Source of the DNA: Chloroflexota bacterium
GTDB taxonomy: Bacteria; Chloroflexota; Anaerolineae; Aggregatilineales; Phototrophicaceae
Length of the DNA: 64,000 nt
NCBI GenBank assembly: GCA_028875185.1
Contig: JAPPFH010000131.1
Coordinates: 62,001-126,000 of the forward strand
Direction: 5' to 3'
In this document: one piece after another, positions 8,180-16,116 of the stretch
Numbering within the stretch: position 1 is the first letter of the stretch
Layout: the number at the start of each line of letters is the position of its first letter
Made by a program: the position numbers and the translations under genes
Notes under the pieces: model-generated
Databases searched by the model: none
The model's input: the letters and a program-made list of their open reading frames with translations, nothing else
Told to the model about the DNA's origin: nothing

Positions 8180-9628
8180 CTAGCCGATTGAGCCTTCCAA
8201 CTGAATCTGAATCAGTCGGTTCAATTCCAACGCGTATTCCATCGGCAATTCCTTAACCAGCGGCTCCAGGAACCCATTGACGATCATCGCGTTGGCTTCG
8301 TCTTCGCTGATGCCCCGGCTCATCAGATAAAAGAGCTGATCTTCGCCCACCTTGCTGACTGAGGCCTCGTGCCCCATAGTGACATCTCTGGCGTCAATTT
8401 CGATGGTCGGGTAAGTATCGGAGCGGCTGTCGTCATCAAGCAGCAGCGCATCGCAAACGACATTACTCTTGCTATTGCGCGCCGCTTCGTCGATTTTGAG
8501 CAGACCGCGATAACTGGCGCGGCCGCCGTCTTTGCTGATTGACTTGCTGATGATCTGGCTGGTTGTATTCGGCGCCAAATGGGTGATCTTGGCGCCCGCA
8601 TCCTGATGCTGGCCATCGCCGGCGAAGGCGATCGAAAGCACCTCGCCATGCGCCCCCTCGCCGCGCAATATCACGGCGGGATATTTCATGGTCAGCCGGC
8701 TGCCCAGGTTGCCATCGACCCACTCCATCGTCGCGCCTTCTTCGGCAACGGCGCGCTTCGTCACCAGGTTGTACACATTGTTGGACCAGTTCTGAATGGT
8801 GGTATAGCGGCAGCGACCGCCCTTCTTAACGATGATCTCGACCACCGCGCTGTGCAGACTGTCCGAGCTGTAGATCGGCGCTGTGCAGCCTTCAACGTAG
8901 TGCACATAAGCGCCTTCGTCGACGATGATGAGCGTGCGCTCGAACTGGCCCATATTCTGCGTATTGATGCGGAAATAGGCCTGCAGCGGCATTTCCACCT
9001 CGACGCCGGGCGGGACGTAGATGAAGCTGCCGCCCGACCATACGGCGGTGTTCAAGGCAGCGAACTTGTTGTCATTCGATGGTATCACCGTGCCGAAGTA
9101 CTCTTCGATGATCTCGGGATGCTCGCGCAAGCCCGAATCCATATCAAGGAAGATAACGCCCTGCTCTTCCAGATTCTCCTGGATATTGTGATAGACCGAT
9201 TCACTGTCGTATTGCGCCGAAACGCCATGCAGAAACTTCTGCTCGGCTTCGGGGATTCCCAACTTGTCGAAGGTGTCTTTGATTTCTTGGGGCACGTCAT
9301 CCCAGTCGCCTTCTGTCTGGTCGGTCGCCCGCACATAGTAGTAGATATCGTCGTAGTCGATCTTGTTCAAGTCGCCGCCCCACTGCGGCGTCGGCTTGTC
9401 CATGAAGATGTGATAAGCCTCGACCCGACGTTCGGTCATCCACTGCGGCTCGTCTTTCATCGCGCTGATTTGCCGCACGATATCTTCGTTGACGCCCTTC
9501 TGGCTCTTGAATTTGTATTCGACATCGTCATCGTGGAAGCCATACTTCTCGGCATAACTCAAGCCGACGTCCTTCAGCGCTTCTTCTTCATGCGTGAGTT
9601 GCTTTTCGCTTTGTATCATTTCTGCCAT
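8180..9628 (-). CDS. sufB: Fe-S cluster assembly protein SufB
   Basis: SufB is the main scaffold of the SUF machine, on which the cluster is built before transfer to apoproteins. The 482-residue product has the N-terminal region [19 protein letters not shown], the beta-helix with [20 protein letters not shown] and [19 protein letters not shown] (with the conserved Cys of EGCTAP), and the C-terminal [20 protein letters not shown]. The start at 9628 is chosen because GGAGG lies eight bases upstream and homologues start near here; the open frame to 9745 runs into the upstream small gene. It follows that gene by 26 bases. Confidence 0.96.
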   Translation of the reverse strand: MAEMIQSEKQLTHEEEALKDVGLSYAEKYGFHDDDVEYKFKSQKGVNEDIVRQISAMKDEPQWMTERRVEAYHIFMDKPTPQWGGDLNKIDYDDIYYYVRATDQTEGDWDDVPQEIKDTFDKLGIPEAEQKFLHGVSAQYDSESVYHNIQENLEEQGVIFLDMDSGLREHPEIIEEYFGTVIPSNDNKFAALNTAVWSGGSFIYVPPGVEVEMPLQAYFRINTQNMGQFERTLIIVDEGAYVHYVEGCTAPIYSSDSLHSAVVEIIVKKGGRCRYTTIQNWSNNVYNLVTKRAVAEEGATMEWVDGNLGSRLTMKYPAVILRGEGAHGEVLSIAFAGDGQHQDAGAKITHLAPNTTSQIISKSISKDGGRASYRGLLKIDEAARNSKSNVVCDALLLDDDSRSDTYPTIEIDARDVTMGHEASVSKVGEDQLFYLMSRGISEDEANAMIVNGFLEPLVKELPMEYALELNRLIQIQLEGSIG

Positions 9629-9654
9629 GTCTGCGTCCTCCAAGTATCGGCTGG

Positions 9655-9876
9655 TTACTGCGTCAGATGAACAACCAAGGCGGCCAAAGCCAGTTGTGTG
9701 CTCAGAAGGAAGCCAATCACTGCAAGTTGCGTGGCGCCGAGCCATTTAATAAGACGCGTTTCCAATTGCGACAGGTCATGTCTGGCAGCAAGACGCTCGC
9801 GCTCGGTTTCGATGGTCGATAGTCGCTTATCAAGCGCGATAGCCACTTGGCGCTCAATGTTCGCTTCACTTGCCAT
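9655..9876 (-). CDS. Small coiled-coil protein with C-terminal membrane helix
   Basis: A 73-residue protein between sufC and sufB. An amphipathic helix ([20 protein letters not shown], then [13 protein letters not shown]) precedes one hydrophobic helix ending in AALVVHLTQ. The form, coiled coil plus terminal membrane anchor, resembles the C-terminal end of DUF1640/CCDC90-type proteins, but it is far shorter. A GAGG SD lies eight bases before the ATG at 9876, so it is likely translated. It is not a known SUF component. Position suggests it could tether or modulate the SufBC2D complex at the membrane; that is conjecture. Confidence 0.65.
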   Translation of the reverse strand: MASEANIERQVAIALDKRLSTIETERERLAARHDLSQLETRLIKWLGATQLAVIGFLLSTQLALAALVVHLTQ

Positions 9877-9899
9877 GTCTCTGTCCTCGGCTTCTAGAC

Positions 9900-10691
9900 T
9901 CAAGCCTCGGCTTGCGCCAGCGCCTCATGCCTTTCGCGTATCCACTCGTAGCCCTTTTCCTCCAGCTCAAGCGCCAATTCAGGACCGCCGCTCTCGACAA
10001 TTTTGCCGCCGTAGAGCACATGCACATAATCTGGCTTGATGTAATTCAGCATCCGCTGGTAATGCGTAATCACGAGCGCGCCCATGTTGGGCCCAGTCAA
10101 GGCGTTGACGCCGTCAGCGACGATGCGCAGCGCGTCAATGTCCAAGCCCGAATCGGTCTCGTCCATCACGGCAATTTCCGGTTCCAGCACTGCCATCTGC
10201 AAGACTTCGGCGCGTTTCTTCTCTCCGCCGCTGAATCCGTCATTGAGATAGCGGCCCGCAAAACTGTGATCGATCTGCAGTTGAGTCATCTTTTCGCGCA
10301 TCAGCCGCGCAAATTTAGGAATCGGCATGCCCTTGCTATCCGGATCTTCCGCCTTCATGCGCGCGTTGATGGCATGACGCAGAAAGTTGCCCAGCGTGAC
10401 GCCGGGTATTGCCACCGGATATTGAAACGCCAAGAACAGCCCGGCGCGGCTGCGCTCGTCAGGTTCCAAATCAAGCAGGTTCTCCCCATCGAGCAGCACC
10501 TCGCCCTCGCGCACCTCATAGGCGGAGTTGCCCATCAATACATTGGCGAGCGTACTTTTGCCCGAGCCATTTGGTCCCATGAGCGCGTGAATCTCGCCCT
10601 TCTTTACGGTCAAGTCCAAACCGCGCAGAATCATTTCTTCATCGCCATCCACACTCGCGTGCAGATTTCTAATCTCCAATGTCGCGACCAT
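9900..10691 (-). CDS. sufC: Fe-S cluster assembly ATPase SufC
   Basis: The ABC-type ATPase that drives conformational change in the SufBC2D scaffold. Walker A is GPNGSGKST, the ABC signature is FSGGEKKRAEVLQM, Walker B is PEIAVMDETDSGLD, and the H-loop is ALVITHYQRML. The DETDSGLDIDAL form is specific to SufC among ABC ATPases. Length is 263 aa, as expected. It is the first gene of the leftward suf operon, about 70 bases downstream of a near-consensus promoter, and its stop lies 23 bases before the small coiled-coil gene. Confidence 0.97.
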   Translation of the reverse strand: MVATLEIRNLHASVDGDEEMILRGLDLTVKKGEIHALMGPNGSGKSTLANVLMGNSAYEVREGEVLLDGENLLDLEPDERSRAGLFLAFQYPVAIPGVTLGNFLRHAINARMKAEDPDSKGMPIPKFARLMREKMTQLQIDHSFAGRYLNDGFSGGEKKRAEVLQMAVLEPEIAVMDETDSGLDIDALRIVADGVNALTGPNMGALVITHYQRMLNYIKPDYVHVLYGGKIVESGGPELALELEEKGYEWIRERHEALAQAEA

Positions 10692-10764
10692 TCGCGGAAA
10701 GTCTCCCTTTATGTCGATTTAATGTCGGTTAAATTTACTCAGTAACCAACTCGAACTCATTGGC

Positions 10765-10793
10765 AGTATATCAGCGCGCCATACCCTTGTCAA
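10765..10793 (-). promoter_or_regulatory. Near-consensus sigma-70 promoter of the suf operon
   Basis: On the reverse strand, TTGACA (10793-10788), a 17-base spacer and TATACT (10770-10765). It points at sufC, whose ATG is at 10691. I could not find an IscR- or SufR-like operator by eye. Confidence 0.8.
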
Positions 10794-10910
10794 CAGCGGC
10801 AAGCGCCAAACGTCGCTACCCCGACCGACGAAAAAATCTGGAAATAGACGCAATTTGATCTTAGCGTGGCAGCGCAAGAATCGCGTCAGAATCTACAAAC
10901 GGGGCGCAAA

Positions 10911-10939
10911 TTGACATCGCTGGCGGGCTGTACTATGCT
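10911..10939 (+). promoter_or_regulatory. Near-consensus sigma-70 promoter of the sufT-like gene
   Basis: TTGACA at 10911-10916, a 17-base spacer, and TATGCT at 10934-10939, about 90 bases before the sufT-like start. With the suf promoter at 10765-10793 it makes a back-to-back pair in a gap of about 330 bases without coding sequence. Confidence 0.75.
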
Positions 10940-11031
10940 TAGGCTATTGCTTGATAAGGGCATTGGCGGCAATAGATTGCAATGTGCGCCGCATTGAATA
11001 ACGCTAAAATCCAGTAAAGGTGCGCGAAACG

Positions 11032-11352
11032 ATGGACAGTCCAATGGACAACGGAACAGATGAGCGTGAAGCCGGCTTGTACGAAGCCATGCGGGCGGTG
11101 ATTGATCCTGAGATCGGCATGAACATCATTGAGCTCGGTTTGGTGCGCGGGGTGGAAATCGGCGAAGACAGCGCGCATGTCAACATGATTATGACGACGC
11201 CCTTTTGCCCCTACGCGCCGCAGCTTCTCGAACAGACGCGCCGGACAGCGCAAGACTTTCTGGGCTTGCCGACGACCATCGAGATGGGCATGGAAATGTG
11301 GGACCCCAGCATGATGGAAGAAGGCGCCGCCAGCGATTGGGGGCTCTTCTAG
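11032..11352 (+). CDS. MIP18/DUF59-family metal-sulfur cluster assembly factor (SufT-like)
   Basis: A small DUF59 domain protein of the SufT/PaaD/MIP18 family, which helps mature Fe-S proteins. Family marks are the helix and loop AMRAVIDPEIGMNIIELGLV and the strand MTTPFCPYAPQLLEQ, with the conserved Cys of FCPYAP. It is transcribed away from sufCBDU from its own strong promoter, which agrees with a role in the same pathway. The ATG at 11032 gives 106 residues; an in-frame GTG at 11020 is possible but overlaps the only AAAGG-like ribosome site. The C terminus is short and acidic with Met-rich sequence. Confidence 0.85.
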   Translation: MDSPMDNGTDEREAGLYEAMRAVIDPEIGMNIIELGLVRGVEIGEDSAHVNMIMTTPFCPYAPQLLEQTRRTAQDFLGLPTTIEMGMEMWDPSMMEEGAASDWGLF

Positions 11353-11370
11353 CCTCCGCCCGGTGTAATG

Positions 11371-13500
11371 CTAGGGGCGATGTCTGCTGATCCAATCGCG
11401 CGGATCAATGTAGTGTCTCGCTAGCTGATCATAATTGAGCTTCGGCCAGTTGCCCGGGCTGGTTTCAAGCAGCGTCGTCGCGCTCAGATCAAAATGCAGA
11501 TGCGGTACAAAACGGCCGAAGGCGTCGCTGATTTCACAGATTCGCTGCCCGCGAGCGACGCGTTCGCCGACTGTGACGCGCATATTCTGCACATGAGCGT
11601 AGCGACTGTAAATGATCTGACCCGATGGCTGGTATAAAGGATCGTGGCGAATGACAACCAGATTGCCCCATTTGCCAAGGCGCGCCGCGAAGGTGACGAT
11701 GCCGCTGGCGCAGGCGTAGCAAGCCATGCCTTTATCTTCATAGGGTCGGCCGAAATTCAGGTCGGCGCCCGTATGATAGGCTTCGCTCGGCGTACCGATA
11801 AAGTAGAGCTTGCCAAAGGGCGTCGCATCCAGCCAGCCTTTGGGCCACAAGCGCTCGCCGCCGCGCTGCGCGCTGGCGCCAACCGGTGAATCATATCCGT
11901 CAGCTACCTTGACGCCGTCAATCTCGGTAGGGCGCGGTTCTGTGGGCGCCTCGGGCACGGGCGCGTAACCGGGCGGCGTGGTGACAATCCGGCGGAACCG
12001 TACCGCGTCAAAGGCGATCTCTTTGTCGGTTTCGCCGGTTACATCATTGAGAAAAACGCGCCCGGCATTCTCCATGTTCTTGTCGAGATCAAATACGCCA
12101 AGCGCCACCCAGGCGTTGCGACTGCGGTGCTGGTTGATATCCAGCACGACTTCAGCCGTTGTGCCGACGATGCCGTGTACTTTGTAACGCGCGCGCTTCG
12201 TCGTCGCGTTGCGATTTGGGATAAAAACGGCGATCTCATACAAGCCGCTCTGCGGCAGTTCGTCCCGCCATTCCGCCCAAACTTTGCTCGTCCTTTCTTC
12301 GGTGGGCACGTAAAGGTAATCCCAACCCCAGGTATTCCGCCTCGCGCTAAACTCGGGTTTGCCGGTGTAGGTGCCGCTGCGAAAACCGGACTTGGACGGC
12401 AGAATGACCACTTCATCGGCGAAATTCTGGAGGGTATCGGTCGATTCGTCGGCGGGCGAGGATGTCAACTCGATCGCCTTGTTCACACCTGTCCACTGGG
12501 AGATGACGCCATAGCGCCACCAGCTTAGACCCTTCGCGCCATGCACTTGCGTCGACAAGGTATGCGCCTCGGTCTGTTCCGACGCAAGGGCGCTGCCCTG
12601 CAACACTGGAATTATCGGCTTGTTGAATCCGCCCCAGACTGTCCACACTGAAGCGAGCGCATCTTCAGGCCTTGTCCGAAATGTTTTCCAGTAGGTCTGC
12701 GGATGAATGCTGTCAATGAAGGGACTCCACTCGCCGGGGAAAACCGTGTGATAGTGCTGCCGCCGCGGATCTACGCTCATGCCGATGTGAAAGCGCGTAC
12801 CCAAACCGCGGCGCAGCTCCAGCATGAATGGACGCACCGCCTCGGCGCCACCCTGCCAATAATCGGCGTAGGGCTCGATATCCAGGATGAGAGACTGGAC
12901 GCCGGGCCGCGCGCAGGCTTCTACGATAATGGCGGCTTCTTGCTTTACGTTCAGCCCCTTGGGCACACACCAGGCGTGGAATTCGAGGCCCCCAGCCTGG
13001 CAGGCGCTGACCCATTGGTCGACGCTGCTAGCGCCGCTGATCGCCATTTCACTGTTGTCGTACTCGCTCATCCAATATACGCCGTTGGTGATTTTCACCC
13101 AAACTTGGCTGACGTTCGGCGCATTTGCCTTGATGGTCGATATCGCCTCGCTGATGGTATTCTGCTGAACAGCCGAGCCTTTCCAGTGCCAAACCGCCAC
13201 CTTGCCGTCATACGGCGTTGGCTTGTGGGGCGATGGCGCGGCGCCGATTGCGGGAATGAATTTTATAAATCCGGCGTAAACCCAGCCCTTTAAGCCGCCC
13301 TTCTCGAGCCAAATCCAGTTGCTCGCAGTCTTCGTGTCCGGATAATAGACGACCAAGGCGTTATCCATGATGTCGCCGATATCCTGATACATGAGACCGG
13401 GACCGCGCCTGATATTGCTCAAAGCCGAGCGCGTATTGGCGACGGCGACCACGCCTTTGCCAGCGACATCGGGCTTGGGGACGAAGGACGAATTTGCCAT
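11371..13500 (-). CDS. SH3b - TIM-barrel - golvesin-like - M23 peptidase fusion protein
   Basis: A 709-residue mosaic. Residues 15-85 look like a bacterial SH3 domain (SALSNIRRGPGLMYQDIG, then WIWLEKGGLKGWVYAGFI). Residues 100-370 look like a TIM barrel of glycoside-hydrolase type, with acidic strand ends such as SLILDIEPYADYW and FHIGMSVDPRR. Residues 390-520 resemble a golvesin-like beta domain. Residues 570-690 are an M23/LytM metallopeptidase with zinc ligands His576 and Asp580 in YHTGADLN and the His667-x-His669 pair in PHLHFDL. The M23 part should cut peptidoglycan cross-links; what the barrel acts on is unknown. No signal peptide or membrane helix is seen, odd for a wall enzyme, so export may be non-classical. 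Confidence 0.8.
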   Translation of the reverse strand: MANSSFVPKPDVAGKGVVAVANTRSALSNIRRGPGLMYQDIGDIMDNALVVYYPDTKTASNWIWLEKGGLKGWVYAGFIKFIPAIGAAPSPHKPTPYDGKVAVWHWKGSAVQQNTISEAISTIKANAPNVSQVWVKITNGVYWMSEYDNSEMAISGASSVDQWVSACQAGGLEFHAWCVPKGLNVKQEAAIIVEACARPGVQSLILDIEPYADYWQGGAEAVRPFMLELRRGLGTRFHIGMSVDPRRQHYHTVFPGEWSPFIDSIHPQTYWKTFRTRPEDALASVWTVWGGFNKPIIPVLQGSALASEQTEAHTLSTQVHGAKGLSWWRYGVISQWTGVNKAIELTSSPADESTDTLQNFADEVVILPSKSGFRSGTYTGKPEFSARRNTWGWDYLYVPTEERTSKVWAEWRDELPQSGLYEIAVFIPNRNATTKRARYKVHGIVGTTAEVVLDINQHRSRNAWVALGVFDLDKNMENAGRVFLNDVTGETDKEIAFDAVRFRRIVTTPPGYAPVPEAPTEPRPTEIDGVKVADGYDSPVGASAQRGGERLWPKGWLDATPFGKLYFIGTPSEAYHTGADLNFGRPYEDKGMACYACASGIVTFAARLGKWGNLVVIRHDPLYQPSGQIIYSRYAHVQNMRVTVGERVARGQRICEISDAFGRFVPHLHFDLSATTLLETSPGNWPKLNYDQLARHYIDPRDWISRHRP

Positions 13501-13591
13501 CTACTGCACCTCGTTCGGGTTGGATTACAGGCATAGTAGTACAACTGTCAGTTTTGGGCAAAGTGATTGCTGGGCTTGCGCGCTGTTCCAT

Positions 13592-13616
13592 AGAAAAGAG
13601 CCGCCCGCAGGCGGCT
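13592..13616 (-). terminator. Intrinsic terminator after the M29 aminopeptidase gene
   Basis: On the reverse strand, the stem AGCCGCC/GGCGGCT (13616-13599) with a four-base loop is followed by CTTTTCTA. It lies about 70 bases past the aminopeptidase stop and ahead of the M23 fusion gene on the same strand, separating the two transcripts. Confidence 0.65.
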
Positions 13617-13685
13617 GAAATTGCTGGATCAGTTAGCGTGTATTAACGTAAGCGGCGGGCTTCGCGGCTAACAGCGATGGACCAA

Positions 13686-14789
13686 TTATACGACGAACTG
13701 CCCGTCACGGTAAAAGAGTTCGCCGTCCACGCGGATTTCGCTATCTTGGCGCATGTCACAGATCATGTCCCAGTGCACCGCGCTCTTGTTGAGGCTTCCC
13801 GTTTCCGGATAACCCATGCCGATGGCCATGTGAACCGTGCCGCCGATCTTTTCGTCGAATAGGATCATGCCGGTAAATTGATCGATGCCGAAGTTGGTCC
13901 CGATAGCAAATTCGCCGAGATAACGGGCGCCGGCGTCGGTATCCAACTGCGCGCGCAGCAGGTCTTCGTTCATTTCGGCTGAAGCCTCGCTAACCATGCC
14001 ATCGACAAACTTGAGTTCAATGCCGCTGACCGCCCGCCCGCCGACAATCGCCGGGTAGCTGAAGCGCACCCAGCCTTTTACACTGTCTTCAACCGGGCCG
14101 GTGAAAATCTCGCCGCTGGGCATGTTTCGCTTGCCATCGCTGTTGACGAAAACGCGCCCGGCGATACTCAACTCGAGGTCGATATTTGGTCCGCGCAGCT
14201 CTATGCGATCTTTGCCGGCGAGGAAATCCACCTTTTGCTGCTGCATTTCGCTAAGATTGCGCCACTCGGCCGCGGGATCGTCCACATCGCAGAAGCAAGC
14301 GCCATAAACGAAGTCTTCATAATCTTCGAGGCTCATATTAGCTTCTTGCGCGCTGGCTTGCGTTGGATAGAGCGAACCCACCCAGCGGAATTCGCCGCGC
14401 GCCGATCGCTCAAGGCGGGTCTGCAAGATCTCGCTTTGCGCCGCTCGCCAGGTTTGCATCCTGCTCGCGCTGATATTGCTCATGGCGCGGGTGTTTTCCG
14501 GCGCGCCGACGCGGATATAGACATCGCCTTCTTCGGTGTAGCGCTTGAGAGCCGGGTCAATCCAGTTCATCTGCTCGTCGCTGGCGAGACGCAGAAACTT
14601 GCGCTGCATCTGTTCGTCGCCTATCAGCAAACTCGGATGCCCACCAGCCAATAGGACGGCTTCGTATACATCGCGCAGAATCGGCAGGGAGCCGACCTCG
14701 CCCAGAATGCCAACCCAATCCCCCGGCTGAACCTGGGTCGAATAGTTGACCAGCAGTTCCGCCAGTTTACGCCGTCGTTGCTCGCTCAT
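13686..14789 (-). CDS. M29-family metallo-aminopeptidase (AmpS/PepS-like)
   Basis: A 367-residue thermophilic-type aminopeptidase of family M29, which removes N-terminal residues from peptides using a two-metal centre. The N-terminal region (AELLVNYSTQVQPGDWV) and the C-terminal metal-binding blocks are present: NMPSGEIFTGPVEDSVKGW (metal Glu), a central Glu in GIELKFVDGMV, GGTVHMAIG (metal His), and SAVHWDMICDM (His and Asp). All expected metal ligands are visible, so it is likely active and cytosolic. It is followed by a good terminator and preceded after 27 bases by thiol peroxidase on the same strand, with which it may be co-transcribed. Confidence 0.92.
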   Translation of the reverse strand: MSEQRRRKLAELLVNYSTQVQPGDWVGILGEVGSLPILRDVYEAVLLAGGHPSLLIGDEQMQRKFLRLASDEQMNWIDPALKRYTEEGDVYIRVGAPENTRAMSNISASRMQTWRAAQSEILQTRLERSARGEFRWVGSLYPTQASAQEANMSLEDYEDFVYGACFCDVDDPAAEWRNLSEMQQQKVDFLAGKDRIELRGPNIDLELSIAGRVFVNSDGKRNMPSGEIFTGPVEDSVKGWVRFSYPAIVGGRAVSGIELKFVDGMVSEASAEMNEDLLRAQLDTDAGARYLGEFAIGTNFGIDQFTGMILFDEKIGGTVHMAIGMGYPETGSLNKSAVHWDMICDMRQDSEIRVDGELFYRDGQFVV

Positions 14790-14816
14790 TTTCGTCCTTT
14801 GCGCTGCTGGCGCGCC

Positions 14817-15323
14817 TTAAGCCAGTTCCTTCGCCTTGGCCAGCGCCGCCGCGAAATCGACCTCATTGCCGATGATCGGCACGTATTCCGCATGCTGAAC
14901 GACATTGTCGCGATCGAGCACGAAGACCGCTCGCTGGCAAATTCGCCAATCGGTGTCGTGAACGCCGTAGTCATCGGCAAATTGCATGTCACGCTGCGTT
15001 GAGAGCGTCTCTGTGCCCTCAATGCCTTCGCTGCCACAGAATCGGCCCAATGCAAAGGGCATATCGGCGCTCACCGTTAGCACAACAGTATCATCGAGTC
15101 CGGCGGCTTCCGCGTTGAAGCGGCGCGTCTGATCGGCGCAGACGCCAGTATCAATTGAGGGAATAACGCTGATTACTTTGACCTTCCCCGCGTAATCAGC
15201 CAGCGACCTGCTGCTCAAGTCGTTGGCGATCAAGCTGAAATCGGGCGCCGCCGCGCCTACCACCAGCATTTCGTTCTGTACATGATGTTCGCTGTCGCCG
15301 ACCATCAATCCCTTGCGCGCCAT
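14817..15323 (-). CDS. tpx: Thiol peroxidase Tpx
   Basis: An atypical two-Cys peroxiredoxin that reduces lipid and hydrogen peroxides with thioredoxin. The peroxidatic Cys62 lies in SVIPSIDTGVCADQTRRF and the resolving Cys96 in ALGRFCGSEG, at the spacing typical of Tpx. Length is 168 aa, full size. A promoter with consensus TATAAT lies about 65 bases upstream. It heads a short leftward unit with the aminopeptidase. No OxyR- or PerR-type site was recognised by eye. Confidence 0.96.
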   Translation of the reverse strand: MARKGLMVGDSEHHVQNEMLVVGAAAPDFSLIANDLSSRSLADYAGKVKVISVIPSIDTGVCADQTRRFNAEAAGLDDTVVLTVSADMPFALGRFCGSEGIEGTETLSTQRDMQFADDYGVHDTDWRICQRAVFVLDRDNVVQHAEYVPIIGNEVDFAAALAKAKELA

Positions 15324-15382
15324 TGTTCAATCTCCTTCTTCTTCTGTAATGACTTTCCACCATTGAATCACTTATCATAAGA

Positions 15383-15410
15383 ATTATAAGCGCATCACAT
15401 TCACTATCAA
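15383..15410 (-). promoter_or_regulatory. Sigma-70 promoter of tpx
   Basis: On the reverse strand, TTGATA (15410-15405), a 16-base spacer and consensus TATAAT (15388-15383), about 60 bases before the tpx ATG at 15323. Confidence 0.65.
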
Positions 15411-15459
15411 GATGCTAAAGCGGCGCAAACTGATTCGAGAAGAAAGGGAGAACACCCGT

Positions 15460-16095
15460 ATGAAGACAAGAGTGTTGATCGCTGTCGTGCTTATCGCAGT
15501 CATCGTGGGCGGGCTGGCGATAACCAGACCCTGGCTGTATTTCGTCAATCATGAAGTTAACGAAGCCTTCCCTGGGCTGACAGACGCGCAGCGGGAAGCG
15601 GTCGCCAATATGCCAGAAGACCAAAAGCGCGCGCTAATCGACATGGCGAATGAAACGCGCAAAATGGTGGAAGACACCGCCGTTGCTCAGATCAGCGACG
15701 ATCAGGTCGTACCGGCGGCTGAACAGGCGATGCCGCCCGATATGCCCGCTGAGCCAACTGCGCTCGCGATGGGTTCGTTTATCGATATCGACCCAATCCA
15801 TGGCGCCGAGGGCAGCGCCACCGTCTACGAATTGCCGGGCGGCGCGCGCGTCTTGCGCTTCGAAGACTTCCGCTCCAAGAACGGCCCAGACCTGCATGTC
15901 TACCTGTCTACAGAGGCGCCGACAAGCACCTTTGCCGGGCTAGGCGCGGACGAGATCCATCTCGGCGCGTTGAAAGGCAATGTCGGCAATCAGAATTACG
16001 ACATTCCCGCTGATATTGACCTGAGCCAGTATCGCAGCGTCGTCATCTATTGCGTGCCTTTCCGCGTGGTATTCAGCACGGCGGCTTTTGCCTAA
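15460..16095 (+). CDS. Membrane-anchored DM13-domain protein
   Basis: A 211-residue exported protein. One N-terminal hydrophobic helix (VLIAVVLIAVIVGGLAI) serves as signal anchor. A helical linker (FPGLTDAQREAVANMPED) and a Pro/Met-rich stretch lead to a DM13 domain (about 110-211) with SATVYELPGGARVLRFEDF, NGPDLHVYLS, and the closing VVIYCVPFRVVFSTA holding the conserved Cys. DM13 domains are proposed redox or electron-transfer modules; the substrate is unknown. The start at ATG 15460 follows GGGAG at a nine-base distance; the longer frame from 15412 lacks an SD. It diverges from tpx, and both may serve oxidative or redox stress. Confidence 0.85.
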   Translation: MKTRVLIAVVLIAVIVGGLAITRPWLYFVNHEVNEAFPGLTDAQREAVANMPEDQKRALIDMANETRKMVEDTAVAQISDDQVVPAAEQAMPPDMPAEPTALAMGSFIDIDPIHGAEGSATVYELPGGARVLRFEDFRSKNGPDLHVYLSTEAPTSTFAGLGADEIHLGALKGNVGNQNYDIPADIDLSQYRSVVIYCVPFRVVFSTAAFA

Positions 16096-16116
16096 GCCGC
16101 GTTCGCGGGCAGCAAT

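Noticed and set aside
8579-9670. A 363-codon open frame on the plus strand opposite sufB
   Set aside because: It mirrors the conserved sufB gene, has no SD and no protein-like domain pattern; GC-rich antisense frames are expected here. The same applies to long frames opposite sufC (9870-10745) and ileS (34666-35778).
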